From positions 186,001 through 250,000 of the forward strand of contig VJWN01000017.1 of NCBI GenBank assembly GCA_007644065.1: 64,000 nucleotides of DNA, in the 5' to 3' direction. This stretch comes from Margaritispora aquatica. Taxonomy: Eukaryota > Ascomycota > Leotiomycetes > Helotiales > Discinellaceae. Position 1 is the stretch's first letter. Each line of letters starts with the position of its first letter. The notes below the pieces were generated by a model. It worked only from the letters and a program-made list of their open reading frames with translations. It had not been told where the DNA came from and did not search any database. The position numbers were made by a program, and so were the translations under genes. Positions 34,130 through 45,886 of the stretch are shown here, in pieces.

Positions 34130-35271
34130 TTTTGTTGGAAATTTAATGATGTAGAAAACGGGCGTGATATTGCTGTGGATGCTTGTGTTTTACTTTGTCT
34201 TGGGATTGATGAAGTGAAAATGACAGCGTGTGTGATGGAATGTACAGGATTAATTAAAACATTCAATCTCAAGTAGAGATGTATAAACGAATGGTTCTTT
34301 GAGATGTGACATCCATCAATTCTGCCACAAACTGTGATCCATATCATTAGAACAAGCAACAAAGCATGTTTCAAGCACTAAAAACGAGATGGTTATGCTT
34401 TTCCCCATGGAACTAGTTAGCAACCTTGCAAGTTTGCGTCCTCACTGAAGCCCTCTACGAAAAAAGCATGTATACCGTGATTTACAGGAAACGGCTTGCA
34501 GCTATTATGGCTACCCTCCTCTTGTTTTTTTGCGCTTTATGTGCAGTTAGAGAGACCATAGGAAATTTGATGAACATCAAAAGGAGAAGAAGAGGAAGAA
34601 GCAGATAGTTGCTGGTGGAATGGAGTCGAAGAGACCGGAGGACATTTGAGGAGTTCTATATGGGTTATCAAGGTGTCTTTCAAGATTGAGAAATGATGGT
34701 GTTTGTGGTCACATGTACGAAGCTACTTAGCTTCTAGTTTTGGATTGACGCCATTTGAAGGAAGTCAGGTGCAAATAACTCAAGCAAACCAATAGAACTC
34801 CAATTTCACACGCCAGGTCCTGAAATCTCTCCACATGAGATTTCCATTGAAATCTAGTGCACAACGGGATAATCATTTCTCGGTGACGGCACCGAAAGCG
34901 GCAGCGGGAGATCAACATTGCCACATTCGGTGTTACTTTGCACCCGTATCACGAGATGTTCAAGTCTACAACGCGGTCGTAAAAAGCCCTGAGGCCGACT
35001 GGACGATGATCTCTTTGACATAATGAGGTAGAGAGTGTTCTGTTTCCTGTTTCCTGGCGGCGTGTATCGATGTCCTTGAGAGAACTCATGCCTTCATCTT
35101 ACGAAAACCCAGGTCGGCGGGGCGGAGGATGACTTCGTAAAGGACGTGTATAAAACTATCCTGATCCTTCACCATGCTCCCAACTTCAAGGACCTTCCAA
35201 TTGTGCCCTTGACCTTTCAAATTATATCTTTTGCCAAACCAACTAGTAGGACTCTTCTCAACATCAAAGTC
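34130..35271. other. Intergenic region, no gene seen
   Basis: This 1.1 kb holds the promoter of the FAD monooxygenase. Short open frames have no recognisable features. The ATG at 35146 lies in frame with the monooxygenase, but it adds a stretch that is not part of the family. Confidence 0.35.
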
Positions 35272-36730
35272 ATGACCTCTTCCCCACTCACAATCCTCAT
35301 CATAGGCTGCGGTCCAGCAGGTCTCCTCTTAGCCATAGCACTGGCTCGCAAATCCTCACACGAGATTATCATCCTCGATAAATCCCATGCCCTCTCCCCA
35401 ATTGGGGTAGGCATACATGTCCCACCAAATAGCACTCGCGTCCTGCAACATCTAGGACTTCTCTCCCGTCTCGAGGCTGTTGCCATGGAGCCCGAGGGAA
35501 GCATCAGTCGACGATATAAAGACGGAGAAATAATGGCTGATGTGCCAAAGCACAGAAGTGAGACTCCGTGAGTGTGTTCTTGTATGATGTGAAATACAAT
35601 GCTGAAGGACAAACAGATATTGGACGATCAAGCGATCGGATTATCAACGTATACTTGTTGAGGTCGCTAAAGAATCAGGATGTGAAATTCGTCTTGGCTG
35701 TGCAGTCGTGTTCTGCGACGAAGCAAGAGCATCTGTCGTTCTCGCTTCTGGGGGCATACTTCAGGCGGACGTTATTGTCGGAGCAGATGGTAAGCCTAGT
35801 TCCAATTACGACGGCACCATGCTGATAAAGTGACTAGGGATCAAGTCGATTATTCACTCTTCTGTGATACCAGAAGAAAGTACTGCCCCAGCGACGAATC
35901 GACTTTCCACATACCGAGGATCTGTAACTAAGTCCCAGCTTGAAGCGAATCCTTTGACACAACACTTAACAGGAAGGCCATTTACACAAACCTGGAGTGC
36001 ATACAATAGGCACTTTATCATGTATCCTATCTCCCACGGCGACGCATACTCACTAGGCGGCACTCACCCACCAGCACTGCAAAATTCATCGTCTAGCTCT
36101 CATCCCAGAAGCGAGAAAGAAGTAGATGACTGGGAGTCTTCAGGCTCATCTTCTATTCTCCAAATCCAATTTCACAATTTCGAGCCAGCCGTACAAGCCG
36201 TGTTAGAAATGGCAGCAGAAGTGCGAGAATGGCCTCTGGCTGAAGTCCCGAAGCTACCCAAGTGGACGAGTGAAAGTGGTAAAGTAGTGCTAGTGGGTGA
36301 TGCTGCACATGCGACATTTCCATTTTTGGGACAGGGGGCCGCGATGGCAAGCGAGGATGCGATCGTGCTTGCAGAGTGCTTGAGTCGAGTTAAATCGTAC
36401 ACGTCTACCAAATCTACCTAGTTTTCTTTCCCTTCAAGTTCATAAGCTAAGAGTCGTTACAGTGCAGAGGATGTACCTAAGCTCACACGTGCGTACGAGC
36501 GTACTCGCAAGCGCAGAGCGGAGAAAGTGTCGGACTTGACCAAGAGTAATGGTCAGGTAATTCATCTTCCTGATGGCGAGGACCAAAAGGCTCGCGATGC
36601 AGCGATGGCAGGACAGGTGATTGAGACGAACGAATGCTGGCCGTTCGAAGCAGATGCTGGACCTCTTGCGGATGAAAAAACACGAAAATGGCTGTTTGGA
36701 CATGATGCCCTTGCTTTAGTAAGTACTTGA
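35272..36730 (+). CDS. FAD-dependent monooxygenase, salicylate hydroxylase-like
   Basis: This is a class A flavoprotein monooxygenase expected to hydroxylate an aromatic substrate using NAD(P)H and O2. Exons are 35272-35567, 35617-35789, 35838-36396 and 36463-36730, giving 431 aa. The start is placed directly before the Rossmann strand TILIIGCGPAGLLLAIALAR (GxGxxG). The second exon has RSDYQRILVE and ends in ILQADVIVGADG, the DG motif split by an intron. The third has LVGDAAHATFPFLGQGAAM, the GD motif for FAD and ribityl binding. For the last intron I chose GTACAC...TTACAG because it restores VKSAEDVPKLTRAYERTRK; the donor is not strong. Without that splice the frame stops at 36418-36420. No secondary-metabolite genes lie next to it, so the substrate is unknown. 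Confidence 0.88.
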
Positions 36731-37216
36731 GGTAAAGCAAGTAAATAGGGGAAACGCTGACCGGACGGGCAAGGGAAATGTTAAGCATCATGAGACATTG
36801 AACTGAAACGCGTACATTGTTTTGAATATTTGCACTTGCAATTCGTGGTTCGTGTTGGAGGATATCAATATGTCCAGTTTGAGTTTCAAAGCCCATCTGT
36901 CGTCGAGTTTAATGAACACTAGCGCATTATATGCAAACTAGATCAACTAATCGTTTATCGCCAATATCCATACTTTACAAGTTTCATTACCAGTGGTTGT
37001 AGGCAGAACGCCTGTCTTGCATGCATCATCCAATCCTAACGCCGAAATCAAATGCTCACCCCAGAGCGTCCGGCCTGTACAGCCCACGCAACGCCTTTTG
37101 AAGTACCTATAGTTCCATATCTGGGTATAACTCCCTCCAGATTTAAATCGGTGGCAAATCACTTGCCAAAGGCATCGTGAGCCCACAAGCACATATCATA
37201 TGATCAAAATACCAGC
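36731..37216. other. Gene-free stretch between convergent genes
   Basis: This is the 3' flank of the monooxygenase and of the WW-domain gene. Nothing beyond ordinary 3' UTR-like sequence was seen. Confidence 0.4.
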
Positions 37217-38113
37217 CTAGTCCCTCAACCAAGCCCTCCGTTTCTCTTCTTTCTTCGCCTTCCTCTTCTCCTTGAATTGCTTCAGTTCCTGCTTGCTGAT
37301 CTTCTTATTACTCCTCTCCTCCTTCAAACTCCTGCCATCATGACTATTTGCCGCAGCATCCACATCAAAGAAAGCATTCATCTGCCTCTTACTCTTGTTC
37401 TCATCATTGTAGTTCTCAGGCGTGATTTCGGAGTTTTGAAAACGTCCAGTGAAGCGATTGAATGCTGCGCTTGCTTGGTATGCTGCTGTAGGATCGAGGA
37501 CCGAATCTGCAGTGGGCGCAACGGGAGCAGGTTGAGCATACCACGCGGTTGGGTCGTAGTCACCATGAATGGCTGGACTATAGCCTGTGATCGCTGCAGG
37601 AGGAGCTGTAGTCGGTATTGGCGCAACTGGTAGAGCAACACCAGGTGGTCCGGCAATGGCAGCTGGGACAGCAGGAACTTCTGGTACTCGAGGATTTGTC
37701 CATTGTGATGCGCCTGTAAACCGATTTATGAAATAAAAAGCCTGAGATGCGTCGTCCCATCGTGGTTCCCACCCATCATCTTCCTCTGCAGTAGGAGGAG
37801 CTTCGGCTGGCAGAGGCGGGGCGCCTTCTCCTGGCAAAGGAGGTAGCTCTTCTTCAGGCAGTGGTGGTGCATCTGTGGTTCCATCCGAATGTGAAGGCAT
37901 GTTGGTCGCATTATGCTTGTGTACCCAGTCTGCGTCTTTCCCTGAAGTTTCCACCTGATCCTCTTGTGCCTCGCCATCTTCCTCGCTATCTCCATCCTCT
38001 GCATTCTCTGCGATTTCCGGCGCAGTCGGCGTTGAGTCTTCAGCTTCATTCTGCTCGATTTTGCGTGATGGTGATCGCGTGCCCTCCACCGAAGTCGCTG
38101 TTTCTGATGCCAT
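37217..38113 (-). CDS. WW-domain protein, possible splicing-linked (WBP4-like) factor
   Basis: This is a single exon of 298 aa. I use the ATG at 38113 (MASETATSVEG) rather than one 15 codons upstream, because the longer N-terminus is not conserved-looking and follows a CTAAC/CACAG pair typical of an intron end. In order: an acidic, disordered N-terminus; a proline-rich stretch (PPLPEEELPPLPGEG); one WW domain (WEPRWDDASQAFYFINRFTG to SQWTNP, with both Trp and the final Pro); an Ala/Pro-rich middle; and a conserved C-terminus (FNRFTGRFQ, RQMNAFFDVD, then a Lys/Glu-rich helix KQFKEKRKAKKEEKRRAWLRD). WW domains bind proline-rich ligands. The basic C-terminus and the layout fit a nuclear RNA-processing protein, but that role is inferred. 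The next gene upstream lies 246 bp away on the same strand. Confidence 0.85.
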   Translation of the reverse strand: MASETATSVEGTRSPSRKIEQNEAEDSTPTAPEIAENAEDGDSEEDGEAQEDQVETSGKDADWVHKHNATNMPSHSDGTTDAPPLPEEELPPLPGEGAPPLPAEAPPTAEEDDGWEPRWDDASQAFYFINRFTGASQWTNPRVPEVPAVPAAIAGPPGVALPVAPIPTTAPPAAITGYSPAIHGDYDPTAWYAQPAPVAPTADSVLDPTAAYQASAAFNRFTGRFQNSEITPENYNDENKSKRQMNAFFDVDAAANSHDGRSLKEERSNKKISKQELKQFKEKRKAKKEEKRRAWLRD

Positions 38114-38359
38114 GTTGTGCCTGTGGTTAGAATGTATCGATGCTTGGACCTGTAACAAATGAAATGATTTCTGCAGCTTAGGACTCTCGTCGCGTTTCTA
38201 AGGTTGTGTTTGTCGCTGTCGCATTTCAAAGGTGTACAGTGAAGCAAAACATCCATTCAGGTTGGAAGCAGCAAGTCATGTGATGAAGTATTTTAGTATG
38301 TATCAGTCAAACAAAACGCAATTTCTGTCTTTCAATCCTCGCTTTATTTCTATGGTACA

Positions 38360-40327
38360 CTATCTAATCATCATGAGAGCATTGCGCGCCCTATTTACAG
38401 CTTCTGCAGCTTTTTCAAGTTCAGGATCTACCATTGGGGTATGATCTGGAACATTCAACAGATCCCCAACTTTGCCTTCCACACTTCTTACAGCTTTCCG
38501 TCCCTCTTCCCTCACTTCGCCTTCCCAGAACTGCCTGGCCGTCTCCCATTTGCCTTGCATCCGCCTCAGACTCCAAACAACACCCAAAGCTACCACTGCA
38601 CCTGCTTCATAAAGTCCTGTAGAAACAGAGGACAAATACATCAAGCCACCAAATGCGGTGGCCAAAGATGATGTGCTCAAAGTTTGAAGAACCAGCTTCT
38701 GAGCTAGGGCCTGTAGTGCTGGAACCGTTTCGAGAGATAAGTAGGCTCGTGTGACCGGAATCTCCAATGGCCATGGATGGGGTTTGATGTTGATGGTAGC
38801 TAGGTCTTGAGGAGTGTCCAGTAAATCTTTCAACAGTAGAGGTCCTGGGCCAGATCCGATTTTCCTTTCGGGGACCTTTGTTTCAACATTCTTGAATGCC
38901 CATCGTGTGTTAGTTATCTGAGCAGGTGAGACGCCAGCTTGCCCAATACAACCTGATACGAATATGATCTCCTTTTCCGCATCTGTGAGAAATCGTTGGT
39001 TCAAAATATCGGTAGCAATCATGGAGACATCGTCAACTCGCCAGAAGAGCTTCCACCAACCAAGTTTCCGCCACCTGTTACCCTCGAAAGCGATATCAAG
39101 TTGATCTCGAAGTTCGGTATGCGCTCGTTCGGCCCATTTTGCTACTCCTACACGAAGCTCGTCCAAAGTTTGAGATGACACTTTGGTTGAGAGTGCTGCA
39201 CCGAGCTGTTTAGCTCGATCGGCTTCAATGACCGCGGTGGTGTTGTTGATGACGGATTCGATAAGCTTCCGGAGAGGCTCTTTCATCTCCTTGTCCGTCG
39301 GCGCCGTTCCGGATTTGATCCATTCCGAGATTTCTGGGAGACCACTAGCAAACCAATCTTGTTCGTAAACTAAAGCATTTTCAATACTATCTCTAAAGAG
39401 ATGCAGAGCCTCAGAGCCAAGTGCAATATCAATGACCGGAAAAGGGAGTCGTGCTCGTTCTTCTGGAGTGCCAATCTTTACTTCCACGGCCGTGCCAACC
39501 AGATCTTGATCAACACCGGTTGGTTGTGCAATTGCTGAAGCAGCACCCAACACACCCTCCGAGATGAGTAAACATCTATGAACCGGCGTCGTAATCGGTG
39601 TGTATCTTCCCGTACTCGAAGTCGGAATTTCCATGGTGGGTACCAAAACGGCTTCAGTGAACGTGGTCCGGTCAATAGCTTTTGGTGGATCCATTTCTAA
39701 AACTAATAGCTCAAGTTTATGTCCATTGAGTATTGGCGATGATACGTTTATCTCATGGACAAGTCGATTTCCAATCATGTTTTCCTCCGCTCCATCGTGG
39801 CCAACCTTCAAGAGTATTGGTTTAATTCCTGATTGTTCTGCAAGCAATGTCCTTTCCCATTCCTCCTCTGGTTTCAATGGATCTGCCACCAATAGCCTTA
39901 ACAACTCTTTCGCCTTTTGGAGTGAAGTCCCCCCATCTGCCTGTGCTAGAATCCCTATCCGTATTATTTCCTGTCCAGGATCCTGCTCGAAACCGCGAAG
40001 CGCAAGTTGTAGTCGAGATATGTTGATGTAGCCAGGTGCGTCTTTTTGCAGGTTAGCCAGAGCATCTCGAAGCTCTTGCCTGGGTGAAATTGACGCGATA
40101 TCGAGAGAATTGGCCACCGCAGATTTGCTAGCACTGCTCAATTGACGCCGAGCTTGTATGCGATGCTGGCCCGGAGCTGGGTTGTCTTGCGATTTCCATC
40201 GCGACAAGCTCCTTGAAGACGAGCAGATCAAACATACATTCTGGATTCGGGGGAGAATTAACGGTTGGAGACTCCGTGGCCGTCCAATTGCAATCCGTGG
40301 AATGCGTGGAGGCATTGCGATGCTCAC
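38360..40327 (-). CDS. Mitochondrial Mmc1-like protein
   Basis: This is a single exon of 655 aa. The Arg-rich, acid-free N-terminus (RIPRIAIGRPRSLQPLILPR...) is a clear mitochondrial presequence. An ATG five codons in (MPPRIPRI) is an equally good start. A long middle region has alternating helices with no enzyme motif visible (QELRDALANLQKDAPGYINI, NRWRKLGWWKLFWRVDDVSM). Near the C-terminus two short hydrophobic segments (SSLATAFGGLMYL, AGAVVALGVVW) are followed by SLRRMQGKWETARQFWEGEV. From memory this C-terminus matches the fungal Mmc1 family, inner-membrane proteins described as related to dynamins; that identification needs a profile search. No GTPase P-loop is visible. The gene is next to the WW-domain gene on the same strand. 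Confidence 0.78.
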   Translation of the reverse strand: MSIAMPPRIPRIAIGRPRSLQPLILPRIQNVCLICSSSRSLSRWKSQDNPAPGQHRIQARRQLSSASKSAVANSLDIASISPRQELRDALANLQKDAPGYINISRLQLALRGFEQDPGQEIIRIGILAQADGGTSLQKAKELLRLLVADPLKPEEEWERTLLAEQSGIKPILLKVGHDGAEENMIGNRLVHEINVSSPILNGHKLELLVLEMDPPKAIDRTTFTEAVLVPTMEIPTSSTGRYTPITTPVHRCLLISEGVLGAASAIAQPTGVDQDLVGTAVEVKIGTPEERARLPFPVIDIALGSEALHLFRDSIENALVYEQDWFASGLPEISEWIKSGTAPTDKEMKEPLRKLIESVINNTTAVIEADRAKQLGAALSTKVSSQTLDELRVGVAKWAERAHTELRDQLDIAFEGNRWRKLGWWKLFWRVDDVSMIATDILNQRFLTDAEKEIIFVSGCIGQAGVSPAQITNTRWAFKNVETKVPERKIGSGPGPLLLKDLLDTPQDLATINIKPHPWPLEIPVTRAYLSLETVPALQALAQKLVLQTLSTSSLATAFGGLMYLSSVSTGLYEAGAVVALGVVWSLRRMQGKWETARQFWEGEVREEGRKAVRSVEGKVGDLLNVPDHTPMVDPELEKAAEAVNRARNALMMIR

Positions 40328-41960
40328 TTCATTGTTGACTTCCCGGGTTTTTTCGAGCTTGACGAGCTTTCTTGTTCATGAGGTGCCAAGATATCCGGCA
40401 GCTATTCCATACTAGCCGGAGCACAGCCGAACCGAGACGAGCCGAACCGAAACGTCTCCCTTCGTAGCGAAATCTAAATAATTCTAATAATTCGAGGCTC
40501 AATCGCAGTGATAATGGATGGAAATCTCGACTGTCTACTAACGAAAAGCCGCCATGCCACGGTTTCCGTGTTTATTGAAGGAAGCTCAGATTTATGTGAC
40601 ACCTAAATTAGATGCTTCATACACCGTTTGCATCACCTATCACAACATATGGGAATGGAATAAATTGCATGTGTTTTAGGTTTAATCTTATCAAGTGAAA
40701 GCTAATATAAATCCTCGGGATGATTTAGCAAACTACAATGGGATTCTTAGACTGTGGTCAATCAATATTCTCTTTCCTTGACAAGGGCTTATGTTGAAAG
40801 CTTAAGTAGGATTGTAAATTCATGGAACCGAACTTCCTCTTGTCGCTCGCAGTAAGGATTTGTAGCTTCATGGTCACTGAGTTAATCTCATTATATGTCG
40901 AGACTTTAACGCAAATAGAAGATTATGCTCGGAGTTTTTCCCACTTAACAATTGAACATTTGAGTTTAGGATACTGTAGTTCTTTTGAGAACTCAACTTT
41001 TGGAAATGGTTCTTAAGGACCTGTAGGGCCAAGATCGGCAGACAATCCCGATTATTAGACAGCATGCCGACTCGCTTGCTTCCATGCGCCCCTTCACTCG
41101 GCAAGATTAATACGAGCCTGAAGCCTCACATTATTGCTTACTAAGTGTTTGTGAATCCTTGATCTCACTTGTCTTCTTCCCAGTCATTATCATCCTTATC
41201 ATTTTACAAGAACTACCTGCTCTTCGTCGTGAAACTGTTATCAAAATAATAAATAGAATTCTAACTAATCAGAGATGTGATTTGATCTTATCATCTTTCT
41301 TTCAAAGGATCTTTCGGATTTCTTGATAGCAAATAACCTTAATAGAGAAGTCTATGGCTTTGAACTCACAGTTAGAATTGCTTTTTTGTGGCATACATAT
41401 GTGTGCAGCTTTCTTCGCTAATTGATTCTCTCGTGGGAAATATATTCAGGCTCATTACTGAGATTAATGTTCCTTCTCGACTCTTTCATGAACTCCGAGG
41501 AGTTCCTGGTCTCGCTTAAATGGATTATACAAGTATGATATATATTGCCACAACTCACCGCTCTTTGTATTTGCTAAACAGTGAGCACCGCTCAGTTCGA
41601 CGTATGCGGCGTTGCCATACTTGGTCTTTTCCCGAAGTTGTAAAAATTCATTGTAAGCACACCTTGATATATGCGTGTAAATTGAAAGCGGTCTAATTTA
41701 TATGTCCAAGCTCACTCGGCCCTACTCGCTTCGGTAGCTCCCCCTGAAGTAGATGCTTGGCGCGGGGTTGCCTCTTCTTACCCCGCCCGCCTCCGCCTCC
41801 GCCATCCAGAGTAACCTCAACTCACCTGACGTCCTACTCATCAAGACTATAACTTCATCATTTGACTTCTTTTATTTCAGAATTATGTAAATTGCAGAGG
41901 ATTTATCTTGTACAAACGAAACGAACCTACAGAGCAGCCAATTCCGATCCAACAATCAAG
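40328..41960. other. Intergenic region between divergent genes
   Basis: This 1.6 kb separates the Mmc1-like gene and the aldolase. It is AT-rich except for a GC-rich stretch at about 41750-41830 just before the aldolase leader. A direct repeat of GAGCCGAACCGA-like units lies around 40426-40450. No gene was recognised. Confidence 0.4.
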
Positions 41961-42921
41961 ATGTCTTCTTATCCAAAAACTCTCATGGTGTCACTTGACG
42001 ACCTCGCCCAGATGATAGACCACAGTCTACTGCATCCGACCATGACGGATGAGGATGTGCGAGAGGGCTTGGAAATCAGCAAGAAGTACGGTGTTGCAAC
42101 TGGTAAGTTGGCAATGATTTCACAATACTCTACCAACCAAGCTAATAGTTCTATAGCATGTATCAAACCATATCACATTCTTTACGCCAAGAAGCTTCTC
42201 GAGGGATCATCGGTATGTGTGATTTTATGATTCAGTCTCAAAACAAAGATCTAGCTGATGGATTTGGCATAGGTCAAAATCTGTCCCGTGATTGCATTTC
42301 CACACGGGAACTCGCTCACAGATGTCAAAGTCTACGAGGCCATCAAAGCAGTCTACGAAGGTGGTACTGAGATTGATATGGTTGTCAATATTGGTCGAGT
42401 TCTGAGTGAGAAATGGGAATACGTGGCGCATGAAATCCGTGTTATAAACGAGGCAGTCGTTGAGAGAGGCGCGATCCTCAAAGTTATCTTTGAAAATGAC
42501 TGTCAGTCAAGGCTTCCCTCAACGCTTCAAGCGACCGTCTAAATTGGATCAAAAGCTAACATTTTCAGACCTTCAAGAAAAGCACATCATCAAGCTTTGC
42601 GAGATCTGCGTCGACATTGGAGTAGCTTACATCAAGACTTCTTCAGGATATGGCTTCACCAAACAAGCCTCGGGCGATTACAACTACCACGGAGCTACGA
42701 TCCCTCACATTCAGCTTATGAAGAAACACGTCGAGGGCACGAATGTACTAATCAAAGCTGCAGGTGGTATTCGAACACTTGATGATATGCTGCGTATGCG
42801 TGCTTTGGGAGTTTCAAGAGTTGGTGCCACGGCGACAGGTGTGATCCTCGATGAGGCTGTCAGAAGAGGTATTGGAAAGGAGAAGACTGAGGTGGTTGTT
42901 CCTCCGTTTCCAGGAGAGTAA
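41961..42921 (+). CDS. deoC: Deoxyribose-phosphate aldolase
   Basis: This cleaves 2-deoxyribose-5-phosphate to glyceraldehyde-3-phosphate and acetaldehyde in deoxynucleoside catabolism, in the cytosol. Exons are 41961-42102, 42157-42212, 42273-42501 and 42569-42921, giving 259 aa, the normal length. All three introns have standard donors (GTAAGT, GTATGT, GTCAGT) and CTAAT/CTAAC-like branch sites, and junctions restore ATACIKPYH, GSSVKICPVIAFPHG and FENDYLQEKHI. The TIM-barrel motifs are complete: IDHSLLHPTMTDEDV, GGTEIDMVVNIG, the Schiff-base Lys in AYIKTSSGYG (near residue 165) and the proton-relay Lys in VLIKAAGGIRT. The start at 41961 has a good AAGATG context. A longer upstream frame exists but is not family sequence. 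Confidence 0.95.
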
Positions 42922-45886
42922 GGATGCCTTTGTCATCTGAGACTGCCATGATTGCGTTTGTTGTTGAATTAGTATCCACTATTATCTTAGCTTAGTACCT
43001 CTTGACCAGACTTGAATCTGAATGAAGTTGAGTGTCGTGTCAACGAAGCAATTGCCAAATCATGCATCAGGTACATGAAAGCAACCTTCAAGATTGACGT
43101 GAAACAACCACGAGTTGTTACTTCCAAGTAACATGAAACTTAGAATGTATGAATATTATACTGGTTAGCTAATCAAAGCGTGTCGTCACCTTAGGTTGTC
43201 GCTAAGTGCTTGCCGTTTTCAGTCAGCTCGCTTAACTTTTATGGAGACCGAGGCATCAAGTATGGAAATATCCGCTTCATTGCAGTTCAAATCAAGCAGA
43301 AATTGAGGCATGTATTATCTATCTACCTATCAACAAACATAGGTAGGAACATCAAGCTTATGCCAACACAAATCAATCACAGAATGCCTAGTTTCAGAGC
43401 CCTCTTCCCCCTCAAATCCATCAAAACAACAAACGGGAATTTAGCTTCATCTGGAAACTGCACATGCAGAATCTCAACTACTAATCCCCATCGCCACGAA
43501 GAGGCATTCTCATGATGGGGGCCCTGTGTCACCGTTAGCATACGACGCGGAGAATAGAGTACTCACCCTTTGCATTGTGGAATGAAAGAAAAGAAGGAAG
43601 AAAGGGAAGGCAGGGAATTCTTTTATTCATGGCCAGAGAGCTAAATTGGCGTTGGGGACTGCGCTTTGCTGCGATGTCCGATTGTGCCGGAGTGCGCGGG
43701 AGGCTGAGAGGATAGTACTGTTCGGTAAGCCCTAAGCGAGTCTCCTAGATCGAGCTCGAGAGTGAATTCGGGGGTATGAGGCGATCTGATTGGGATATAG
43801 AAGGAATATTTGGGGTAGTGGGACAAAGTTGCAGCATGAAGCTATCGTGATGACACCGGGAAGGTTGGGCATCGAGAGCATGTGACCACGCTTGGGTTGG
43901 CGGGGAACGTTAGAATGCAGTAGCTTGGGATTGAGGACACATCTCTTCTATGTTTGCTTCTCTTTGCTTTTGTTTGTTTGTATTTGCTTTGTTAGCTCTG
44001 TTTTCGAATACGGATGAATAATATCGTGATATCGTGACCTTTCGGGTGGGCAAAACTCCGCACCGCTGCCCGCTATAACTTGCAAGCGGAGCAGGGTATT
44101 GAAGGGGAGGCGCGGGTATTTTGCACAAGGAAATTTGCTGCGACAATAAGGTTTATGCTGAGATGACAATATAATTTTCTTTATATCTAGAATTATACTG
44201 CGATTTACATAAGCTATCTCAAAAGGTGTTTTCGCACTACGCCTTCTACTCAACGTTTTTGTGTCATTCAGGACATGCGAAAAGGAACAATTAGTGTATC
44301 TTAGCTCAAATAAGAACTCGATAATAATGGCCGCGACACATAAACTGGCGTGAACTGGCAAGCATGCGAATGTCGAGCCACAATTTGAGGATCCAGTCAA
44401 CGAGCGCCATACACAGAGGCGTTCGAAAAATTTACTTTAAGAATTCTGGATAACCAACTCTTGTATACACAGAATATTGATATTTAAACTAACTCAGTCT
44501 AGCGCAGAGCAGGGTAGGGGCCAGTACAGCCTTGGGGAACCCCACCACAATTCCGAGCCTCCCTCCTGGACTGCAAATCTTTGACCGAGAGAAGGCAAAG
44601 TGGTCACTGCTGAGTTTCCGTGAATGAGTATTATATCTGGCTCTGGGATATGGTTTGTATAATCTTCAGAGCTGGAAAATTAAGTAAGTGATAAGATTGC
44701 AATTTTACGTTGTTGCTGGGCAACACCTTTTTGCGATCACTGAGGCGTTCGATTTCCGATATTTGAGAAGAAATATGGTATGATGGTTCATAAGACATGA
44801 CTTATTAGATGGGTTGATAGAGAACCTATCAATACAAACATTGATAATGATGAGAGTAGAGGACTGGCTGACACAATGGCGAGTAGAAGTTATAGTGATT
44901 AAGCGAGTATTAAGCGAGACATGAATGTGGGTCCTCCGACAACAAACTTCAACAGTCCCATCATTGAGAGCTACAGTACTACAATAAGAAGCCCCAGAAC
45001 TCAGTATCCATCACCCATTCTAAAATATCGTCTGTTTCATTAGCAATTTGAGAACCTTAGTTTCACCTTGACTGTTAAAAGTCTCAGTTACTCAGCCCCT
45101 CCACCAACGTCAAGGTGGTTCTCTTGGAGGGGTACCTAAAACAAAGTTAATAAGATACCAAAAAGAGTATGCAATACTTATACGGAGCCCAAACTCTGCG
45201 ATACCTCGAAGAGTCTGGAACTAAGGAGTTGGGGGTTGGGGGTGCAAGTTAGTAGCCGCCAACTACGCGGACGAGTGTCTACTTCAAAGAAAGCGGTGCC
45301 ACAAGTTGAGACGAAGAGGTGGGCCCGCGACCACTGGTCAGCCAAATCACGCATCTTGCCTTTCCCCCGGCTTCCGTCACACACCGGCTCTAATAAGTCG
45401 ATGGCAAACTTCCGACATTCCCTCCATGAACAAACGACCTCCCATCCAGGCGGCCTCCAGCGAACCCCAGGGCACAAGAACTACAAAGGGAGCTACCCCT
45501 TGCGTGTGGCCGGCTGAACACCTTCTTCCTCCTGGATGTTAGTGTAGATGATGACTGATACCGAAGGGGAAGAGAGAACTGTTTTCCAGGCAGAACTCAA
45601 AAGGAATGTGTGTTGGTATCTAAAGAACGTTGGGGTAATGAGTGTGAGAGTAATAATAAACAATAAGGAAAGTGTGCGAGGAGGACTCTCTCCCAAGAGT
45701 CAAAGAATGTGGTAGTATGCACGAAAGAAAAGGTAAGGACAGTGGGGTACTGTAACGACAGACTGCAAAATACATTACAGAACCTGGTATCCTGGATGTG
45801 ACTCGTTGTCACTTATTCGTCGTCGGGTTTGGGTGCCTTGGATAAGTAAGCAGTGGAAGTGTGGAAGAAGGATTAAAAAAACTTAC
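42922..45886. other. 3-kb gene-free region
   Basis: No gene can be supported between the aldolase and the basic Pro-rich protein. A GC-richer patch at about 45200-45530 contains overlapping open frames on both strands (minus 45477-45178 is Trp/Cys-rich; plus 45236-45517 is basic), but neither has a recognisable family or spliced partner. No tRNA, repeat array or transposon end was recognised. Confidence 0.35.

Noticed and set aside
45178..45517. Trp/Cys-rich minus frame and basic plus frame in a GC-richer patch
   Set aside because: Both are under 100 codons, they overlap each other, and neither has a recognised motif. GC content alone can keep frames open.
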